Of a DNA stretch of 38,787 bases, positions 34,101 through 38,787 are shown in pieces. The DNA comes from a bacterium (lineage in GTDB: Bacteria > Patescibacteriota > Saccharimonadia > Saccharimonadales > JAGQNK01), in NCBI GenBank assembly GCA_029557815.1, contig JAKQHX010000052.1, positions 1-38,787 of the forward strand, written 5' to 3'. Both the position numbers and the translations under genes were made by a program. Numbering within the stretch: position 1 is the first letter of the stretch; each line of letters begins with the position of its first letter. Under the pieces are notes generated by a model. It was given only the letters and a program-made list of their open reading frames with translations. It made no database searches and was not told the origin of the DNA.

Positions 34101-35186
34101 CTAGACAACAATACCGCCGCCTATGACGCGTTCGCCATCGTAGATGACGGCAGACTGCCCAGGGGTGATGGCGCGTATTTTATCAGACAACGCTATATGT
34201 AGCGTAGGGGCGCTATATGTAGCGTCTGACTTGCTACTACCCGCTACCTGTAGCGTACCTTCCACGAGTGGAGCTCTGTATCTGGTGCGCACCTGATAGG
34301 ACTTTGTCATATCAGGTACTTCATTGATCCAATGTACGTCTGTAAGCTGAAGCTCCCCCTTCCAGAGGTTTTCGTCATCGATGTTGGTAGTAACGTACAC
34401 TTCATTCTTGTCCATATCTTTGCCAATGACGTAGTACGGCAACCCGCCGCCAACGTTCAAACCGTGGCGCTGCCCTATAGTGTAGAAAATCGCGCCGTCA
34501 TGCTCGCCGATGGTCACGCCGCTGCGTTCTTTGATAGCACCCGGTTTGGCCGTAACGTACTGGCTCAGAAAATCGCGGATACCGACCTTGCCAACGAAAC
34601 AGATTCCCTGCGAGTCTTTTTTCTCGGCCGTGGCCAGTCCGAGTTCCTTGGCCATAACACGCACCTCATCCTTGGTTACAAAGTCGCCAATCGGCATGAG
34701 CGATCTCTTGAGAGCGCTTTCGCTCACCCTGTACAAGAAGTACGTCTGATCCTTATCTTTATTGGCTGCCGTCCATAACTGTCCGTCTCGTACGCGAGCA
34801 TAGTGCCCAGTCGCAATCATATCCGCTCCATCCTCTAGGGCAGTTTCCAGAAACAGCTTGAATTTGACCTCTTGGTTACACATGATGTCCGGGTTTGGCG
34901 TACGTCCGGCCTGGTATTCGGCAATCATATAATCGACAACTTTTTGTCGGTACTGCGTTTCGAAATCATACATCTTGAACGGAATGTCCAACTGCACCGC
35001 GACGCGCTTGGCATCCTGGTAGTCGTCTTTCCACGGACATGGCAGTCCTGGCAAATCTTGGCTCCAGTTCTTCATGTACACGCCCACGACGTTGTAGCCT
35101 TGCTGCTTAAGCAAGGCGGCAGTAACCGACGAATCAACGCCGCCGCTCATGCCAACATACACGGTTTTCTGAGAGTTCCGTACCAT
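34101..35186 (-). CDS. mnmA: tRNA-specific 2-thiouridylase
   Basis: Thiolates uridine 34 of tRNA-Lys, -Glu and -Gln. The 361-residue protein has the PP-loop GMSGGVDSSVTAALL (about 11), the first catalytic Cys in DIMCNQEVKF, and the second in QGICFVGKVG, then the beta-barrel C-terminal domain with TPGQSAVIYDGERVIGGG. The C-terminal domain contains an unusual insert-like stretch encoded by palindromic repeats (34191-34255). I start at ATG 35186; an in-frame TTG two codons earlier is less likely. TGT-TAAAAT lies 9 nt upstream of the ATG. Confidence 0.95.
   Translation of the reverse strand: MVRNSQKTVYVGMSGGVDSSVTAALLKQQGYNVVGVYMKNWSQDLPGLPCPWKDDYQDAKRVAVQLDIPFKMYDFETQYRQKVVDYMIAEYQAGRTPNPDIMCNQEVKFKLFLETALEDGADMIATGHYARVRDGQLWTAANKDKDQTYFLYRVSESALKRSLMPIGDFVTKDEVRVMAKELGLATAEKKDSQGICFVGKVGIRDFLSQYVTAKPGAIKERSGVTIGEHDGAIFYTIGQRHGLNVGGGLPYYVIGKDMDKNEVYVTTNIDDENLWKGELQLTDVHWINEVPDMTKSYQVRTRYRAPLVEGTLQVAGSSKSDATYSAPTLHIALSDKIRAITPGQSAVIYDGERVIGGGIVV
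34191..34255. repeat. three short palindromic repeats inside mnmA
   Basis: CGCTATATGTAGCG occurs at 34191-34204 and 34211-34224, and a variant CGCTACCTGTAGCG at 34242-34255. Each is an inverted repeat with CGCTA/TAGCG arms and a 4-nt centre. The outer two are read in one frame (TLHIA, TLQVA) and the middle in another (DATYSA). Confidence 0.75.
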
Positions 35187-35195
35187 AACCAACCT

Positions 35196-35204
35196 ATTTT
35201 AACA
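35196..35204 (-). promoter_or_regulatory. extended -10 box before mnmA
   Basis: TGT-TAAAAT (hexamer 35196-35201) ends 9 nt before the ATG. AGG between them could also act as a weak Shine-Dalgarno. Confidence 0.45.
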
Positions 35205-35251
35205 GATTAGCTCATATTTTTCTCGTGTTCGCAAACAGTGGTCTAGTGTGC

Positions 35252-35524
35252 TCACTTTACATAGCGGGCATGTGCCTCTATCGCCAGTCCTAGACACTCT
35301 TCGGGGGTATATCCCATATCATCACACCAACGTATAGTCGAAAAGATTATATTTCCCAGTTCTTTCTTGAACTCGGTACTGTCGACCTCTTTACCTTCCG
35401 CATGGTCACGGACATAGCGGCAGATATCACCATAGATTACCCCCATCGCAATGGCTATGTCCTGCTCAGTAGCTTTGTTCGGCCATAGTTTTCGGGCTTG
35501 TTCCAGTAAATCATCTGTGTTCAT
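35252..35524 (-). CDS. MazG-like small helical protein
   Basis: A 90-residue all-alpha protein resembling the MazG/RS21-C6 nucleotide pyrophosphohydrolase fold: KKELGNIIFSTIRWCDDMGYTPEECLGLAIEAHARYVK. The usual E-E-x-x-E...E-x-x-D metal set is only partly kept (E-L-G-N instead of E-L-G-D), so activity is doubtful. The ATG overlaps the stop of the epsilon subunit gene by 4 nt (ATGA), placing it in the ATP synthase mRNA. The longer in-frame reading upstream overlaps atpC and is not used. Confidence 0.72.
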   Translation of the reverse strand: MNTDDLLEQARKLWPNKATEQDIAIAMGVIYGDICRYVRDHAEGKEVDSTEFKKELGNIIFSTIRWCDDMGYTPEECLGLAIEAHARYVK

Positions 35525-35817
35525 ACGTCTAAAAATACTATAACCCTGTTCGCTTTGACGTGCATAATGCCACGGGCGATGCTGAATTTTTCGTCTCCTT
35601 GATCGGCCCGGACGATAATATCGCACGGGCTAAGGAGCGTCATGAAGTTGTGGTGTTTGGGCAAAATATCGAATGGCCCCGTTTCATTCACCGCAGAAAT
35701 GCTGTTCGCAACACCATTAAAGTAGGTTTTGAACGGAGCGTAGACCTTGACGTGCATCTTGCCGTCAGGAACTATGAGTTCAGGGTCTTTCGTGGCTGCT
35801 GCCTTGTCTTCGAACAT
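35521..35817 (-). CDS. atpC: F1-ATPase epsilon subunit, beta-sandwich only
   Basis: Part of the central stalk of F1. The 98-residue protein has an N-terminal extension of about 20 residues and then the epsilon beta-sandwich (HVKVYAPFKTYFNGVANSISAVNETGPFDILPKHHNFMTLL...IMHVKANRVIVFLD). It stops where the C-terminal helical hairpin should begin; E. coli epsilon is about 139 residues. That hairpin inhibits the motor in other bacteria, so this kind of inhibition is probably missing. It starts 5 nt after the beta gene and overlaps the MazG-like gene by 4 nt. Confidence 0.93.
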   Translation of the reverse strand: MFEDKAAATKDPELIVPDGKMHVKVYAPFKTYFNGVANSISAVNETGPFDILPKHHNFMTLLSPCDIIVRADQGDEKFSIARGIMHVKANRVIVFLDV

Positions 35818-35822
35818 ATAAC

Positions 35823-37995
<2,173 letters not shown>

Positions 37996-37999
<4 letters not shown>

Positions 38000-38787
38000 G
38001 TTTTTGCCCCTGGCCGTTTGGCTTCTTTCAAGTCATTGGTCAGTTCTGCCTTGACTGCTTGACGAATGCTTTCCGGTTTGTTTGACTCGGGTGGTTTGGC
38101 AACTGGTTGGGTTGGGGTCGGCGTAGCCGTCTTGACGAAACCTCTCACCGACTCTGTCTTTAGCCCCTCACGTACCTTTTGGTAGTCTTCCTCTTTTGAG
38201 ACCTTCGCCGCATACTCTTTTGCTTTGACTTTGAGCGCCGCCACGTCTAGGCTCTCTGGATTTTCAGCGTTCAATACGATGTCCAGCATAAGCTGCTGGG
38301 CGATAAGCGAAAATACTTCTTCAGGTGATTGGGTAACGAGCTCGAATATCTGTCTACCGGTAAAAAGCGACCGCTTGGCCTCAATTGCCAGTTCGGTACC
38401 AAAATGTGAAAACTCCTCTGCTTGCCTATAGTCGGCCAGGAGCTTGAGCGTTTGTGCAGCAAGGGTTTTTTGTCGTTTGTTGTGGCCGATTCCACCAGCA
38501 CGCGTGACGCTAAGCCCCATATTGATAGCTGGTCGTATCCCATCCCGGAAGATATTCATGTCCAGTATCCATTGACCGTCGGTGATGGACATAATATTCG
38601 TAGGCAGGTATGCCGTTATATCACCGCCAGCCACATTTACGAGTGGGATGCTGGTGAGATGCTTGCCGTTTTTGCCCAGACGTCCGGCTCGCTCGAGCAA
38701 GCTTGAGTGGGCATAAAACATATCTCCAGGATATGAATCACGGCCGGGGCTGACACCAGACAATAATGCGACTTCCCGGTAGGCATG
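37996..38787 (-). CDS. atpA: F1-ATPase alpha subunit, C-terminal part (cut by the window edge)
   Basis: The visible 263 residues begin HAYREVALLSGVSPGRDSYPGDMFYAHSSLLERAG, which matches the alpha subunit downstream of its Walker region. The frame is open to the end of the window, so the 5' half lies outside. The conserved ITAYLPTNIMSITDGQ and RPAINMGLSVTRAGG with the alpha-Arg are present. The last 50 residues form a Pro/Thr-rich then charged tail (ATPTPTQPVAKPPESNK) in place of the usual alpha C-terminus. It is the first visible gene of the operon and overlaps gamma by 4 nt. Confidence 0.95.

Noticed and set aside
34191-34255. Short repeats as a CRISPR array
   Set aside because: Units are only 14 bp, irregularly spaced, inside mnmA, and no cas gene is present.
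33510-34260. Intact diversity-generating retroelement
   Set aside because: The reverse transcriptase lacks its catalytic half, and I see no accessory avd-like gene or adenine-variable repeat pair nearby.

Overview
This window looks like a chromosomal segment of a Candidate Phyla Radiation (Patescibacteria) bacterium, most likely a Candidatus Saccharibacteria (TM7). The inference rests on gene content and protein form: a short alanyl-tRNA synthetase without the C-Ala domain, a short UvrC without its usual cysteine cluster, an F1-ATPase epsilon subunit reduced to its beta-sandwich, long single-pass envelope proteins of unknown function, a PilM/FtsA-like ATPase next to a baseplate-J-like protein, and very dense packing. 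TGA works as an ordinary stop, so the UGA=Gly code of SR1/Gracilibacteria does not apply. I could not run any search, so the assignment is inference.

Layout. 1-2.5 kb: tRNA-Leu(GAG), an anchored oligopeptide-binding protein, SecG. 2.5-5.7 kb: a small membrane protein, a proline aminopeptidase, UvrC. 5.7-9.7 kb: a two-gene envelope operon whose first gene encodes a 921-residue wall hydrolase combining a LAS-type metallopeptidase motif with a GH73-like glucosaminidase; it has the best sigma70 promoter in the window. 9.65-10.75 kb: TrhO and a 68-residue protein. 10.8-14.4 kb: an ABC exporter with an elaborate upstream region, converging on an acidic tail-anchored protein. 14.5-16.6 kb: ribosomal protein L25 divergent from DedA, then an orphan gene. 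16.6-21.8 kb: UvrA, a 2H-phosphoesterase-like protein, prephenate dehydratase, small membrane proteins. 21.8-27 kb: exonuclease I, Obg, a LysM-CHAP hydrolase with a structured leader, MltG. 27-32.4 kb: RuvX, baseplate-J-like protein, PilM/FtsA-like ATPase, AlaRS. 32.4-35.2 kb: a sugar dehydrogenase joined to the 5' remnant of a reverse transcriptase, then MnmA. 35.25-38.8 kb: F1-ATPase genes alpha (cut by the window edge), gamma, beta, epsilon and a MazG-like gene, mostly joined by 4-nt ATGA overlaps.

Two translation-start styles coexist. Genes inside operons and some first genes (L25, UvrA, the wall hydrolase, the ABC exporter) have Shine-Dalgarno sequences. About a dozen other first genes carry a -10 box, often an extended TGn form, only 6-11 nt before the start codon, so their mRNAs should begin at or within a few nucleotides of the start codon. 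This leaderless pattern changes several start calls and is the most general signal here.

Other points worth attention: the reverse transcriptase/sugar dehydrogenase deletion junction, a roughly 130-nt structured leader with a perfect 13-bp palindrome at the predicted start site upstream of the LysM-CHAP gene, a 17-bp dyad between the -35 and -10 boxes of the ABC exporter with its Shine-Dalgarno in a hairpin loop, and small palindromic repeats inside mnmA. Three wall hydrolases (LAS+GH73, LysM-CHAP, MltG) fit an organism that remodels its own wall and perhaps that of a host. I found no CRISPR array, insertion sequence or intact diversity-generating retroelement.
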